From positions 62,001 through 126,000 of the forward strand of contig CALOBC010000001.1 of assembly GCA_942491145.1 (NCBI GenBank): a DNA stretch of 64,000 bases, in the 5' to 3' direction. Position 1 is the first letter of the stretch. Each line of letters starts with the position of its first letter. The notes under the pieces are model-generated. The model worked only from the letters and a program-made list of their open reading frames with translations. It did not search any database and was not told the origin of the DNA. The position numbers were made by a program, and so were the translations under genes. Positions 10,601-18,526 of the stretch are shown here, piece by piece. The DNA comes from CAXQUZ01 sp942491145. Its GTDB lineage: Bacteria; Myxococcota_A; UBA796; UBA2385.

Positions 10601-12737
10601 GGACTGACGGAACCTTCGCTGCAGCACGCCGCTGAGCAGGCTTCGCGGCCACTGGAGTCGAACGGGAAACCACACCACCCGCCTCGGCGCGGGAGGCCTT
10701 GGTCCGAGTGACCGACGGAGGAATAGCCATCGCGGCTTGCGATGCTGCATCGGTGGTCGTCTCAGGAGCGGCGGGAAGCGACGCCGTGATCAGCTCGGGC
10801 CGTCCCACAAACAGCTCACGCACGGCACCGTGACGGGCAGCCCGAGGCATCGGCCGCGGAAGCACAGAGCCTTCTCGACGGGCCCCCACAGCGGCACGGG
10901 CCACCATCGCCGCCGAGTGGAGCGATGCAGCCCGGGGCATTTGGACAGCCGGCGCCTCCGACCAGAGGACAGACGGCCCGGTCGTCGGGGGAGCAGCACC
11001 TGCGGCGGGCACGGGGCGCGCCATCACAGAAGCAGTCCGCACCGAACCGGCCAACGACCGACGGTCAGCCCAACCGGTGGCACCGACGGGGCCATTCGGC
11101 AGAGCCTGCGGAAGCACCCGGGCGAACGCCGTGGAGAGCTGCCGAGAGCTCTGGCGGGCAGGCGCAGAGACGGCCTGTCCGGGAGCTGCAGAACCAGCGG
11201 TCGGCGACGCAGCCTGGAGAGCAGGGGCGCGACGCGGGGCCACAACCCAAGGTGCGGCATCCACGGCCACGCGTGCAGCGGAGACGGGACGACGATCAAG
11301 CTTCGCACCAGGCACCGACCGTGCCACAGCTCGGGGGTCGAAGCGCGCAGCCACGACCGGCGAGCGGGTCACCGGACTGCGGGACAAGCGAGGCGCCAAC
11401 CGTGACGGCGTGGGGGCCGTGACGGCACGGGGGCTAGGAACCTGGGCGGCCAGCGACCGCGACGGGGCACGGCGGTCCGACTTCGTCGCCTGTGAGCGGG
11501 GCGAGCGAGCCACCGAGGGGCGGGCATCGGCTCCGGGGAACGCCGAGCGGACCGCACGGGACGGCGTTGCACTCGAGCTCGACTCGACCACAGCCTCAGC
11601 TTCTCTTTCCGCTGCCGCGAACACTGCGCTGTGGACGGGCGACTGCCACATGACGGGGCGAAGCCCGCGGGGCTTTGCGTCCGGCTTCAGACGCGATGCT
11701 GCGATGGCAAGGGGTGAGACGGATGCGTCCGGGAGCGCCTTGTCAACACCAGTCTGGACCAAGCGGGCCATCGGTCCCACAACGCTGCGCACAGCGGCAG
11801 CGCGGGAGCGGGCAGCCTGCCGGACTGCGATGGGTGAGCGCAGGTCACGGGACACCGACACATCACGTGCAGCCAAAGTCGAGGACCGGGCGGCAACACG
11901 AGCTACCGCACCAAGTGCGACGGTCGATGCCGCCGAAGCCGCAAGGTCAACCGCCGCAACACGGGCGGCCGAAGTCTGTCTCGCCGCACCAGCCGTGGGC
12001 GTGGCCGACCGCGCCACATCGGCCTCGGCCACCGGCGCCCGTTGAGCAGCATGCGCAAGTGCGCCCTGCTGCACGACGCGACGCAGCCGCGAAGCCTTGT
12101 CTGCGGGCACTGTCGCGGAGGGGCGAGCGCCCTGAAGAAGCTCTCGGGCGACAGGATTGTTGGCCTGGACCACGGAACCCAGACGCGCACCGGCGCGCGC
12201 CATCGGCCGGTCAGCCACAGCGCGGGAGCGCCGCTGAGCGCGCCGAGCGGCCGTGCCACCATGGCGGGACGTGGGCGCGGCAACCCGGGCGGGGATGAAC
12301 GTGCCCGAGTGCCAAGCATTCTCGACCGGGCGCATGGTCGGGCCCATCGGACGGCGACGCCGGCGGGGTGCGACCGACTCTTCTTCTTCAACCACTTCTT
12401 CGAGAGGCAGCTTGGGAAAGACGTACTCGCCCGAGAATCCACGACCCCATGCGAACTGGGAGCGTCGCTCGCCCGGCCAGAACCGGGAGCCAACACCGTT
12501 CGAGAAGCGGTCGGCGCGCGACAGGCGATCCTTCAGCCGCAGCTCGCGCGAGGTCCGAGCGGCGTGCAGGCGGGCCAGAGAACCGCCCAATGCACCGCCC
12601 ATCTGGCCCCAGGGATCGCTGACCCCCAGGCGCGCAAACAGGGCGCCGCTGTTTCCAGAAGCCATGCGGTCCGACATGCGTCCGCCCACTGTGGACGAAA
12701 GCGTCTCGCCGGCCACTCGCCTGGTGCTCTCGGACAT
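7593..12737 (-). CDS. Giant Ala/Arg/Ser/Val-rich eCIS protein of unknown function
   Basis: 1714 residues from the ATG at 12737 (GGAG 8 bases upstream); a TTG 24 bases earlier lacks a site. Nearly all of it is low-complexity Ala, Arg, Ser, Val and Pro, with recurring short patterns such as AAR, RSP, SAPRAV and VARS, strongly basic and probably disordered. Only two parts look folded: an N-terminal charged segment (about residues 20-120) and a C-terminal helical segment (about the last 260 residues) ending in LDVEALSLEVLSMVEQELK. Such a C-terminal helix is, from memory, common in variable-length eCIS proteins placed between a tube gene and the LysM gene. It could be a tape-measure substitute, lumen filler or cargo scaffold; none is proven. 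No enzymatic motif was found. Confidence 0.85.
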   Translation of the reverse strand: MSESTRRVAGETLSSTVGGRMSDRMASGNSGALFARLGVSDPWGQMGGALGGSLARLHAARTSRELRLKDRLSRADRFSNGVGSRFWPGERRSQFAWGRGFSGEYVFPKLPLEEVVEEEESVAPRRRRRPMGPTMRPVENAWHSGTFIPARVAAPTSRHGGTAARRAQRRSRAVADRPMARAGARLGSVVQANNPVARELLQGARPSATVPADKASRLRRVVQQGALAHAAQRAPVAEADVARSATPTAGAARQTSAARVAAVDLAASAASTVALGAVARVAARSSTLAARDVSVSRDLRSPIAVRQAARSRAAAVRSVVGPMARLVQTGVDKALPDASVSPLAIAASRLKPDAKPRGLRPVMWQSPVHSAVFAAAEREAEAVVESSSSATPSRAVRSAFPGADARPSVARSPRSQATKSDRRAPSRSLAAQVPSPRAVTAPTPSRLAPRLSRSPVTRSPVVAARFDPRAVARSVPGAKLDRRPVSAARVAVDAAPWVVAPRRAPALQAASPTAGSAAPGQAVSAPARQSSRQLSTAFARVLPQALPNGPVGATGWADRRSLAGSVRTASVMARPVPAAGAAPPTTGPSVLWSEAPAVQMPRAASLHSAAMVARAAVGARREGSVLPRPMPRAARHGAVRELFVGRPELITASLPAAPETTTDAASQAAMAIPPSVTRTKASRAEAGGVVSRSTPVAAKPAQRRAAAKVPSVLDFGLGSTSPTSRVPAAPARAAPAARGVSAPATRLAGVSPLNRAVSRAPRTAVASAPRVRPAERAAVRLDEAQLPAASRSVVPRPGAAAKRGLHPLSASQRAVVAPSMQVLDAVVGLNVDSALVSGATSARPSSRSASAPSREANAAVAVTARPGVVARTAGTTNAAARLDAPAGPTSRDGAERSAPVSARRTRSTLSPVVAAVLAALPSGVDEIAAPARLRSAVQQVAARREVFASLPEHLQSDVLGQIVDRVEARADREQLSVRVTPPPARRRPDPWSPLASPIQSAVLVQAPAESFDGDLDDEGATGTASAASPRIVKGPPASVVARAEAREAASLARSSVAVAAARDDRADAARTPATAVASARATAHSRAARAVPSFDAATVHDSRAWRPRRAQAPRVSRMARRAGGFDPVSVMPVSADSSPAPQATPAVRASRRSATSPAVSRSARAVSLPSARAVRAAVQGLVERRSRPSALAYARLSSSADSGVRRPVGSAPSAVSLTRSANASAPSTNLSAGGARSAGSSAERTSGVMLRTQSVSAPRAVASRPLDWADVRTQQELAAPVHPARDAARATAVYRATVDGVHLASWEAPVAADVAESPVIARQGRHVARTQDGRFVPSRQAHAMVSTGVAGVNRTAASSGAVLSAAGRGETAVSRAARQAPESTLAAAPTAHFDGVPSDGRGAGESRATGSVSGATATQRARGPGSPVYPSVVGASSPFASAGAPRASGATRTARAASRGRSAYLPRPGLGETFDALSQDQSDVSSMPVWARRASGEPLDFSAAARAGGDLFANLARARRPEDVVRVIVSQGHELQTIASSLPQPVIEVIETIRQEARKDLQQRVDAARRGEPRESRQAAAAPEAKGLQSSPSRAPNVKMVRSLKAAGRKPGARRAAGVGGDRVMKLAQRLESLIHIAEGSGDRDAARRQVRMAEDSAAARAEGQGGAGASGAGNKSKKLDVEALSLEVLSMVEQELKTRRERRPEDPDGFIGY

Positions 12738-12807
12738 GGCGTCTACTCCAAACGGACTCAAGTGCAGAATACGGACTCAGGGCACACATACAGCACAGGG
12801 CTGCGGC

Positions 12808-13497
12808 TCAGCCGACGCTGATTCCAGCGTGGGCAAGCTCAATGGACTCGATGGCGAGCTCCGCGCCGGTCGACGACAGACTTGGACCTTCCCAACCCAC
12901 AGGCCACGCTCCGACGAAATTGTATCGCCGGACCACCTCCATCTGGTTGTTCTTGATCACGATGGAGCCATTGCGGCGCTTGCTGGCGCCCCACTTGTCC
13001 TGAAGAATCTCATCGCGCCACTTCAGGAGCGACACGTCAGCCGTGACGCCGTAGCGAAGCTGGAGATTCTCCCAGCGGGACTGCCCCGGGAGCTTGTGCA
13101 CCCGATGGTTCATCCCACCTTCCTGAATCTCGAAGGGCTCGGTGCTGGTCTTCAGACCGGAGCACTCCAGGAACTGGGCGACTTCGATGCCGTCGATCTC
13201 AAGGGCAAAGATGAAATTGCCCTCGGGGTCAGCAACATTGGCCACCTTGCCGGAGCTTGTGCCCTTGGCACTGCGCCAAGCAGCGGTGGCGGACTCGCTT
13301 CGTGCACCGGAGCCATTGGCCCCCGCGACACTCGGCTGGCCACCGCCACGCCCCTTGCCCTTGCCCACCCAGCTAGACGGGGAGCTGATGGTTGGCTGGC
13401 CACTCGCACGGCCACCACCACGCCCAGTCCCGCCTTCTGTATCGACGGCCGGCTGACCAGGCTTGCGCCCTCCGCCGCGTCCTATCCAACTTGCCAT
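12808..13497 (-). CDS. Tail tube protein 2 with GRGGG-rich N-terminal extension (Afp5-like)
   Basis: 229 residues from the ATG at 13497, which shares its A with the stop of the upstream sheath gene and has AGGAGG six bases away; a GTG three bases earlier is too close to the site. Residues about 90-229 are a gp19-type tube fold (FIFALEIDGIEVAQFLECSG, LQLRYGVTADVSLLKWRDE, AIESIELAHAGISVG). Residues 1-88 are an unusual basic Gly/Arg/Gln/Pro-rich tail with three GRGGG-type repeats, each followed by a GQP. Standard tube proteins are about 145 residues. This one likely forms the special first tube ring next to the LysM protein. Confidence 0.9.
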   Translation of the reverse strand: MASWIGRGGGRKPGQPAVDTEGGTGRGGGRASGQPTISSPSSWVGKGKGRGGGQPSVAGANGSGARSESATAAWRSAKGTSSGKVANVADPEGNFIFALEIDGIEVAQFLECSGLKTSTEPFEIQEGGMNHRVHKLPGQSRWENLQLRYGVTADVSLLKWRDEILQDKWGASKRRNGSIVIKNNQMEVVRRYNFVGAWPVGWEGPSLSSTGAELAIESIELAHAGISVG

Positions 13498-14696
13498 CAC
13501 ACACCTCCTGGGGTGGCGGAGTCGCCGAGCCGAAGGTCGACGACAATGTGTTCGACAGTCCCGACCGGGCGCATCCGCACCTGGACATTGACCATCCCAG
13601 CGTCACGCAGCGAAGGGAGATTGGTCTCCCGGTCGCAACGCACGGTGAAGCTCTCTGAGTCTTCGCTGCCAACCAGCATGCCACCATTTGCGAACTCACC
13701 GAGTCGAAACATGACGTCTCGCTCCAGCACGTCCCAGAGATGGGGGTTGTTGGTCTCGAAGACCGCCCACTGGTTGTCCCGTCGAAGCTGCTCCAGCACC
13801 ATGTTGAGCACTCGCCTCGAGTTCACGAAGCGAAGCCCACTCGACAGCGAGAGCGTCCGGGCACCAAACGCAACAAGGCCCCGGCCAGGCTGGACCACGA
13901 TCGGGTTCAGCGCAGCTTCAGCCATCGCACCAGCCTCGTCCCACTCGAGCTCAACCTCGGCGTGGGTGACACCCCGGAGCGGACGATTGGCCGGAGGCCA
14001 AGCCACACCAAAGGGCCGATTCTCGACCTCAAGTCGAGCGTACGAGCCAGCCATGGTTGCCGACGGAGGGAAGATGTCTTCGCCGTTCAGCAGCCAAGGA
14101 TAGTAGATCGCCCCATATGAGCCATTCGCGGCGTGGCGCCGACGAAAGTCTGCAACCCAACGCAACAGCGGTGCGCCGTGCAGGCCCTGTGGGGCATCCA
14201 TCACCAAAAAACGATTGTTCATCTCACGACAATGCGCGAGAAGCTCCCCGTAGAGGACTTCGGCATCCGCGAGCACTTCGCCATTTCGGCGCAGCTCACA
14301 GCGGAGGTAAGCTGCGGCTGGGACCAGCAGCAACGCGATGTCTTCTTCGTCGCGAAGGCGGTCGAAGAGCGGTCCCAGAACCGAGCGCGCCGAGACGGGC
14401 GTCTTCAGGTCCTGGTCGGAATTGACACACACACCAAAGATGTGGGCCGTGTCTCCGCCATTGGCGAAGAAGGAGCGCACAGCTTGACGGGCAGCCGGAT
14501 CGAAGAGGTCCCGATCCGGATGCTCCCAGAGGTCCTTCTCACGGCGAAGGACCAGCTCAACAAAGTCGCCAGCGGACGCACCGGTGGGCCATTGCCCCCG
14601 CCGGATGAAGCCGATGATCCCCGCAATATCACACCGGACCAGCTCGCTTGAGCGGTCAGGAAGTCCAGTGTGTTGTACGACGATGCCCGGTCTCAT
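13497..14696 (-). CDS. Short tail sheath protein (Afp4-like)
   Basis: 399 residues, ATG at 14696 with GAGGA seven bases upstream. The C-terminal half carries the sheath core: SLSSGLRFVNSRRVLNMVLE, DNQWAVFETNNPHLWDVLE, and SFTVRCDRETNLPSLRDAGM ending in VNVQVRMRPVGTVEHIVVDL. The N-terminal part (CDIAGIIGFIRRGQWPTGAS) is a compact version of the phage_sheath_1 start. It lacks the inserted domain of the 600-residue sheath farther upstream, so it is probably a minor sheath ring near the baseplate. It overlaps the second tube gene by one base. Confidence 0.9.
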   Translation of the reverse strand: MRPGIVVQHTGLPDRSSELVRCDIAGIIGFIRRGQWPTGASAGDFVELVLRREKDLWEHPDRDLFDPAARQAVRSFFANGGDTAHIFGVCVNSDQDLKTPVSARSVLGPLFDRLRDEEDIALLLVPAAAYLRCELRRNGEVLADAEVLYGELLAHCREMNNRFLVMDAPQGLHGAPLLRWVADFRRRHAANGSYGAIYYPWLLNGEDIFPPSATMAGSYARLEVENRPFGVAWPPANRPLRGVTHAEVELEWDEAGAMAEAALNPIVVQPGRGLVAFGARTLSLSSGLRFVNSRRVLNMVLEQLRRDNQWAVFETNNPHLWDVLERDVMFRLGEFANGGMLVGSEDSESFTVRCDRETNLPSLRDAGMVNVQVRMRPVGTVEHIVVDLRLGDSATPGGV

Positions 14697-14820
14697 TGAT
14701 GGTCCTCAGCGGGTCGTGCAGGGTGTCGGCACGCGAGAGAGCGACAACGACTACGGGTGAAATTCCGCGATGCGGAAGGTGGCGGGCGGCCCCACCAAAA
14801 GAGGCAGGGCCGCCGCAGAA

Positions 14821-14982
14821 TCAGCGAGTCTCATTGATCTTTGCATTGATCCCGGAGATTTCCTTGACCCAGTGATGCCGCTCTCGATGCGGCAGCTCCA
14901 GGATGGAGTCCCGGTCCCAATGAAAATGGTAGGCAATGAATGCTACCTCCTTGAAGATACTCTCCAAGGGGTAGCTTACGAT
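14821..14982 (-). CDS. DUF6760-like mini-protein, probably expressed as a -1 frameshift extension
   Basis: An open frame of about 53 codons ends at TGA 14821-14823. It reads SYPLESIFKEVAFIAYHFHW from residue about 3, then LELPHRERHHWVKEI, which closely matches the small eCIS DUF6760 family as I remember it. The frame has no ATG or GTG start: candidates are a TTG at 14967, or entry by -1 slippage from the upstream 121-residue gene, whose stop lies at 14976-14978 inside this frame. The shown start is the first codon after the slippage codons. Function unknown; homologues sit at this same position next to the tail-assembly protein in other eCIS loci. Confidence 0.75.
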   Translation of the reverse strand: MVSYPLESIFKEVAFIAYHFHWDRDSILELPHRERHHWVKEISGINAKINETR

Positions 14983-15341
14983 TCCCCCAGGCGGCCGAAC
15001 TCCTTATCGAACTTCTCGCCGCACTCGGGGCAAGTCACGGAAACCGTGGCCTCGTCCTCATTGATTCTGTTGTACATCTCTTCGAGGAAACGAAGGTCAC
15101 TCGCGAACATGTTCTCGATGACCCCCGTGTTGACCTCCTTCAGCGTGCCGAGACGAGAGATCACCCGGCTGAGAAGCACGATGATCAAGTACGCCCGATT
15201 CCGCTGAACACGAAGGTCGTTCAAAGGAACGATCTCGTCTTTGGCGTTGGCCAGGCGCATCACACCCTCACGGTGCAGGTTGCCGTCTTTGTCGACGTAC
15301 CCGCGCGGGAGGATGAACTCGTACTCGGTCTTCAGCTCCAT
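14976..15341 (-). CDS. eCIS tail-assembly protein (Afp6-position, chaperone-like) with C-terminal CxxC
   Basis: 121 residues. The N-terminus (FILPRGYVDKDGNLHREGVM, residues 9-28) and the LNDLRVQRNRAYLIIVLLSR block near residue 40-60 belong to the small tail-assembly or T4 baseplate-hub-chaperone-like family that follows the first tube gene in many eCIS. A CPECGEKF motif at about residue 104 may form half of a zinc site. The start at 15341 lies 74 bases inside the upstream tube frame, with GAGAGAG as ribosome site. By position it parallels phage tail-assembly chaperones, which are also frameshifted; that role is inferred. Confidence 0.85.
   Translation of the reverse strand: MELKTEYEFILPRGYVDKDGNLHREGVMRLANAKDEIVPLNDLRVQRNRAYLIIVLLSRVISRLGTLKEVNTGVIENMFASDLRFLEEMYNRINEDEATVSVTCPECGEKFDKEFGRLGES
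14984..14988 (-). other. Candidate -1 frameshift site (GGGGG)
   Basis: On the minus strand the end of the tail-assembly gene reads CTG GGG GAA TCG TAA. Moving the P-site GGG back one base gives a perfect GGG re-pairing and puts the ribosome in the frame GGA ATC GTA AGC TAC, which runs directly into the DUF6760-like sequence. A run of five G is a plausible slip site, although it is not the classical X XXY YYZ heptamer because the A-site codon changes from GAA to GGA. No clear downstream pseudoknot was identified by eye. Confidence 0.45.
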
Positions 15342-15792
15342 TATGCGCGCTCACTCTCTCGACCTTCTCGACGGCGAGCTCGATCTTCTCGATCGCCATG
15401 CCGGACTGGTCGGCGGCCATCTCGGGCACGTGCCACTTGCAGGGCCACGCCTCGTAGAAGTTGTACTGCGCCACGTTGGTCTCGCCATCGTTGTCGAGGA
15501 CGATGATCGAGCCAGCGCGACGGTCGATCTTGCCGTCCTCGATGTTCTTGCGCCACTTCCACAGATCGTCGGTGGCCGTGTAGCCACGCTCAAGGACGAT
15601 GTTGTTGTAGGTGGTGCGACCGGGCTTCTTGCGGACGACCATGTCGTTGCCCTGCTTGAACTCCACGATTTCAGTCTCGGAGTCCATGCCGGAGACGGAC
15701 TTGAATCCGCCGACGATGACCTTGTTGTCGTTGATGACGCCCTGAATTTCGAGCAGGAAGTGGTAAGCGCCGAACAGTTCTTCAGTGGGCAT
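15268..15792 (-). CDS. Tail tube protein 1 (gp19-like, Afp1/5-like) with Arg-rich C-terminal extension
   Basis: 174 residues, ATG at 15792 with AGGAGAG site. Residues 1-147 are a canonical T4 gp19/Hcp-like tube subunit: GAYHFLLEIQGVINDNKVIV, TTYNNIVLERGYTATDDLWK, then AIEKIELAVEKVE. This should be the major inner tube. The last 27 residues, rich in Arg and Pro (RVRVHPPARVRRQRRQPAP), lie in the 74-base overlap with the next gene and are not expected for the family. A one-base change in the GAGAGAG just before the overlap would instead end the protein at a TAA touching the next ATG. Confidence 0.9.
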   Translation of the reverse strand: MPTEELFGAYHFLLEIQGVINDNKVIVGGFKSVSGMDSETEIVEFKQGNDMVVRKKPGRTTYNNIVLERGYTATDDLWKWRKNIEDGKIDRRAGSIIVLDNDGETNVAQYNFYEAWPCKWHVPEMAADQSGMAIEKIELAVEKVERVSAHNGAEDRVRVHPPARVRRQRRQPAP

Positions 15793-15865
15793 GTTGTTGC
15801 TCTCCTGTTGGTTTTTGCCCGAGGCGTGATGGTTAGCGCGCCGGGCGGTTTACAGTCAGTGGAAC

Positions 15866-17668
15866 TCAGACCTCTTCAATGAGGCCACCACCGTCCCACT
15901 GGCCGATACTAAAGATCACGAACTCTGCAGGCTTGACCGGGCAGATGCCGATCTGCACGTTCACCTGGCCTGCATCGATCAGGTACCGGGGATTCGTCTC
16001 AGTGTCGCACTTGACGTAGAACGCCTCTTCGGGAGTCTGGCCGAAGAGTGCACCACTGCGCCACACCCGCATCAGGTAGGAGCGCACGTCACGCGTGAGC
16101 TTCTTCCACAGCGTGTGATCGTTGGGCTCGAACACCGCCCACTGACTGCCGACCATGATGGACTGCTCCACCATGATGAACAGACGGCGAACGTTGATGT
16201 ACTTCCACGAGGGGTCGGACTTGGTCGCGAGGGTACGAGCGCCCCAGACGCGAATGCCGCGGTCCTTGAACTCCCGGATGACATTGATGCCCCGGTCGTT
16301 GTACTGACCCTGCTCGATGCGGTTGATGTTCTGGCTGAGGCCGGTGATGCCCATGACCAGCTCATTCGCGGGAGCCTTGTGGACGCCGCGCTCGGTGTCC
16401 ACCCGCGCCATGATGCCGACGAGGTGACCGCTGGGAGGCACGAAGACCTCGTTGCGGGCGGTCTTGATCAGCTTGCGCCGATTCGGACCCTTGACCTCGA
16501 TGTGGTCCTGCTCACCCGTGAACCAGCTCGGCTTGGTGATCTTGAGCCAGGGCACATACATCGCGCCGTAGCCCTTCTCGGAAGCCGGGATGTCCATGGC
16601 GCCATCGGAGACGATGGGGCCGTCGAGCACAGCAAAGCGGTCCTTGCGGGTCTCACAATGCTCGAGGACTTCCTTCTGCTGGAAGAAGGCGAGGCCAGGC
16701 GCCGCCATGATGGCGATGTCGTCGGCGTCGTCGAAGGCGTAGAGGCCAAGCTTGTCAGCCTGGTTCTCGCGAATCGAGATGCCCTGGTCCTTCACGCCCA
16801 TCAGGTAGACGTAGCACTTGCCGCCGCCATTGTCGTAGAAGCCATTGACGGCGGCGACAAAGGAGAAGACGGAGGGCTGGCTGAGCCACTCGCGGAAGCG
16901 AACCTTGAGGGACTCGTCCTTGCCGAGGGCCTCGAACACCGCGTCAGCCGCGTCGTCCGGGTCATCGATCTCTTCGCCGATGAGGTCGAGAAGGTTCTCG
17001 GTCTGCATCAGGTATTCAGCGTAGAAGCTCTGGAGCCAGCGGAAGAACTCGCCCTTGTTGGTGATGCCCATCGGGGGAACCGAGTATTCGGAGCGGAGAG
17101 CAGTGCCCTCAGCGCTCTGGTACTCGAAGCCGTAGGCAGCCAGCACGTCGGCGGCGGTCTTCGGCTCGGGGGCCTGAAGCTCGAAGGTCTCGTGGAGCTG
17201 GTTGAGCAGCTCGTCGACGAGCTGGTCGTTTTCGGTGACGACCTTGCCCTTGGTGTCGAGAATGGTCTCGGACACCTCAACGGCCTTGGTCTCCCACTCG
17301 ATCTTCACGCGGCCCTTGCCACCGGGACCGAACTTGGGAGCCTTGCCACCGGACTTCGCAGCCCCGTGGAGCTCGAAGTACGCCTTGACGTCCTTCACGC
17401 CGCTGCGGGTGAGGCGGAATGCCTCGGTGAGGGCGGTCGTCGCTGCGACGCCATCTCCCTTCACCTTGCCCGTCGAGTCGACGAGCTGGGGGAGCACTTT
17501 GCCCCGAATCTGACGGGTGCCGTCGGTGCCAGTGATGGCAACGGCGTCAACCGGTGCCTTGAAGTCGAAGAGACCCAGGAAACCCGGGATGCTTGTCGCG
17601 ACGGACGCAATGGGCTTGGGCCCACTGTCGACTTCACGGATGTATACGCCAGGGGTGTGGTATTCCAT
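15866..17668 (-). CDS. Major contractile tail sheath protein (Afp2/3-like)
   Basis: 600 residues, ATG at 17668 with GGAGG 11 bases upstream. The start EYHTPGVYIREVDSGPKPIA and VATSIPGFLGLF are the classic phage sheath N-terminus. The C-terminal core carries NINRIEQGQYNDRGINVIRE, RGIRVWGARTLA, YINVRRLFIMVEQSI and EAFYVKCDTETNP, ending in a strand that interlocks with neighbouring subunits. Between residues about 60 and 290 it has a large variable insertion expected on the sheath surface. This is the main sheath; its contraction drives the tube. It is followed 74 bases later by the tube gene. Confidence 0.95.
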   Translation of the reverse strand: MEYHTPGVYIREVDSGPKPIASVATSIPGFLGLFDFKAPVDAVAITGTDGTRQIRGKVLPQLVDSTGKVKGDGVAATTALTEAFRLTRSGVKDVKAYFELHGAAKSGGKAPKFGPGGKGRVKIEWETKAVEVSETILDTKGKVVTENDQLVDELLNQLHETFELQAPEPKTAADVLAAYGFEYQSAEGTALRSEYSVPPMGITNKGEFFRWLQSFYAEYLMQTENLLDLIGEEIDDPDDAADAVFEALGKDESLKVRFREWLSQPSVFSFVAAVNGFYDNGGGKCYVYLMGVKDQGISIRENQADKLGLYAFDDADDIAIMAAPGLAFFQQKEVLEHCETRKDRFAVLDGPIVSDGAMDIPASEKGYGAMYVPWLKITKPSWFTGEQDHIEVKGPNRRKLIKTARNEVFVPPSGHLVGIMARVDTERGVHKAPANELVMGITGLSQNINRIEQGQYNDRGINVIREFKDRGIRVWGARTLATKSDPSWKYINVRRLFIMVEQSIMVGSQWAVFEPNDHTLWKKLTRDVRSYLMRVWRSGALFGQTPEEAFYVKCDTETNPRYLIDAGQVNVQIGICPVKPAEFVIFSIGQWDGGGLIEEV

Positions 17669-17674
17669 GAACTC

Positions 17675-18526
17675 TCAATCCTCCGTGTCGGGCTCGGCGT
17701 CGGTGTTCCGACGCAGAAAATGGGACTGCGGACCGGGAGGCGGTCGTCGCCCTCCGGTTGGTGCGCCAGATCTCATGCGACCTGAAGAGTTCGAGCGGGC
17801 ATCTGCCTGCTCTCTCCCCGCTGCCGCATTGTCCAAGCGCGGCAGCCGAACCGTGGTTCCGCCAGAGCTTGCGACAAGAGGACCGTCGAGCGCAACCCGA
17901 GCGCGGTAAGTGACGAACGGACGGTAGGGCGCCTCGTGCAGACTGTAGAGGTTGATCGCGTCGCCGACGGTCAGGTCGTCGGCCAGCGCGAGCGAAACCT
18001 TCTCCATCCAAAGATCGTCACTCTCTGTGGTGCAGTCCAAGTCATAGGGGCGCCCGAGGCTGTCCACTTCACGACCGTCGGGAAGCAAGAACTTCCGGGG
18101 GCGGTAGATCAGGTGGGTCGCTTCGTGCAGGCGCAGCATCAGCCAGCCCAACAAACGCTCAGCGTCGGAGCGGAACTTGCTGTGCACGCAGAACAGGTAG
18201 TACAGGTCCAGCAGCAGGGGGGGGCGGTGGTAATAGACCTCGCCGCCCTCTTCTGGCGTGTTCCCAAGGAACACTGGCGCCTGCCGGAGCCGCTTCCGAT
18301 TCTTGAGTGAGTCGTTTTCGGTGAGCCGGTACATGTAGACGTACACGACTTCTTCGCGGTCCTTCGGCACGAACTTGAGGTCTTCCTCAAGCCGCGGCGG
18401 TTGCTCGCGAATGTCGTAGCCATCGAGCACGAAGCGATGCACGGCTTCAGTGACCTCACCGATGAGGTTCACTCCCGACATCGGCCCACGAAGCGCGTTG
18501 CCAAACGGAATGCCAGCGGTGCTCAT
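17675..18526 (-). CDS. Pvc16-type tail terminator/cap protein (DUF4255)
   Basis: 283 residues, ATG at 18526 in an ATGA overlap with the upstream gene. The first about 215 residues fit the Pvc16_N/DUF4255 family: LIGEVTEAVHRFVLDGYDIR, RPPLLLDLYYLFCVHSKFRS, LLGWLMLRLHEATHLIYRP and ALADDLTVGDAINLYSLHEA in order. In PVC/Afp particles this protein caps the tail and stops polymerisation. The last about 60 residues form a low-complexity basic tail (GGRRPPPGPQS) not typical of the family. It sits six bases before the main sheath gene. Confidence 0.9.
   Translation of the reverse strand: MSTAGIPFGNALRGPMSGVNLIGEVTEAVHRFVLDGYDIREQPPRLEEDLKFVPKDREEVVYVYMYRLTENDSLKNRKRLRQAPVFLGNTPEEGGEVYYHRPPLLLDLYYLFCVHSKFRSDAERLLGWLMLRLHEATHLIYRPRKFLLPDGREVDSLGRPYDLDCTTESDDLWMEKVSLALADDLTVGDAINLYSLHEAPYRPFVTYRARVALDGPLVASSGGTTVRLPRLDNAAAGREQADARSNSSGRMRSGAPTGGRRPPPGPQSHFLRRNTDAEPDTED

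Noticed and set aside
9656..11405. Several plus-strand open frames opposite the giant eCIS gene
   Set aside because: They arise from the low-complexity GC-rich sequence; the minus-strand frame is the one in line with operon order, ribosome site and coupling.
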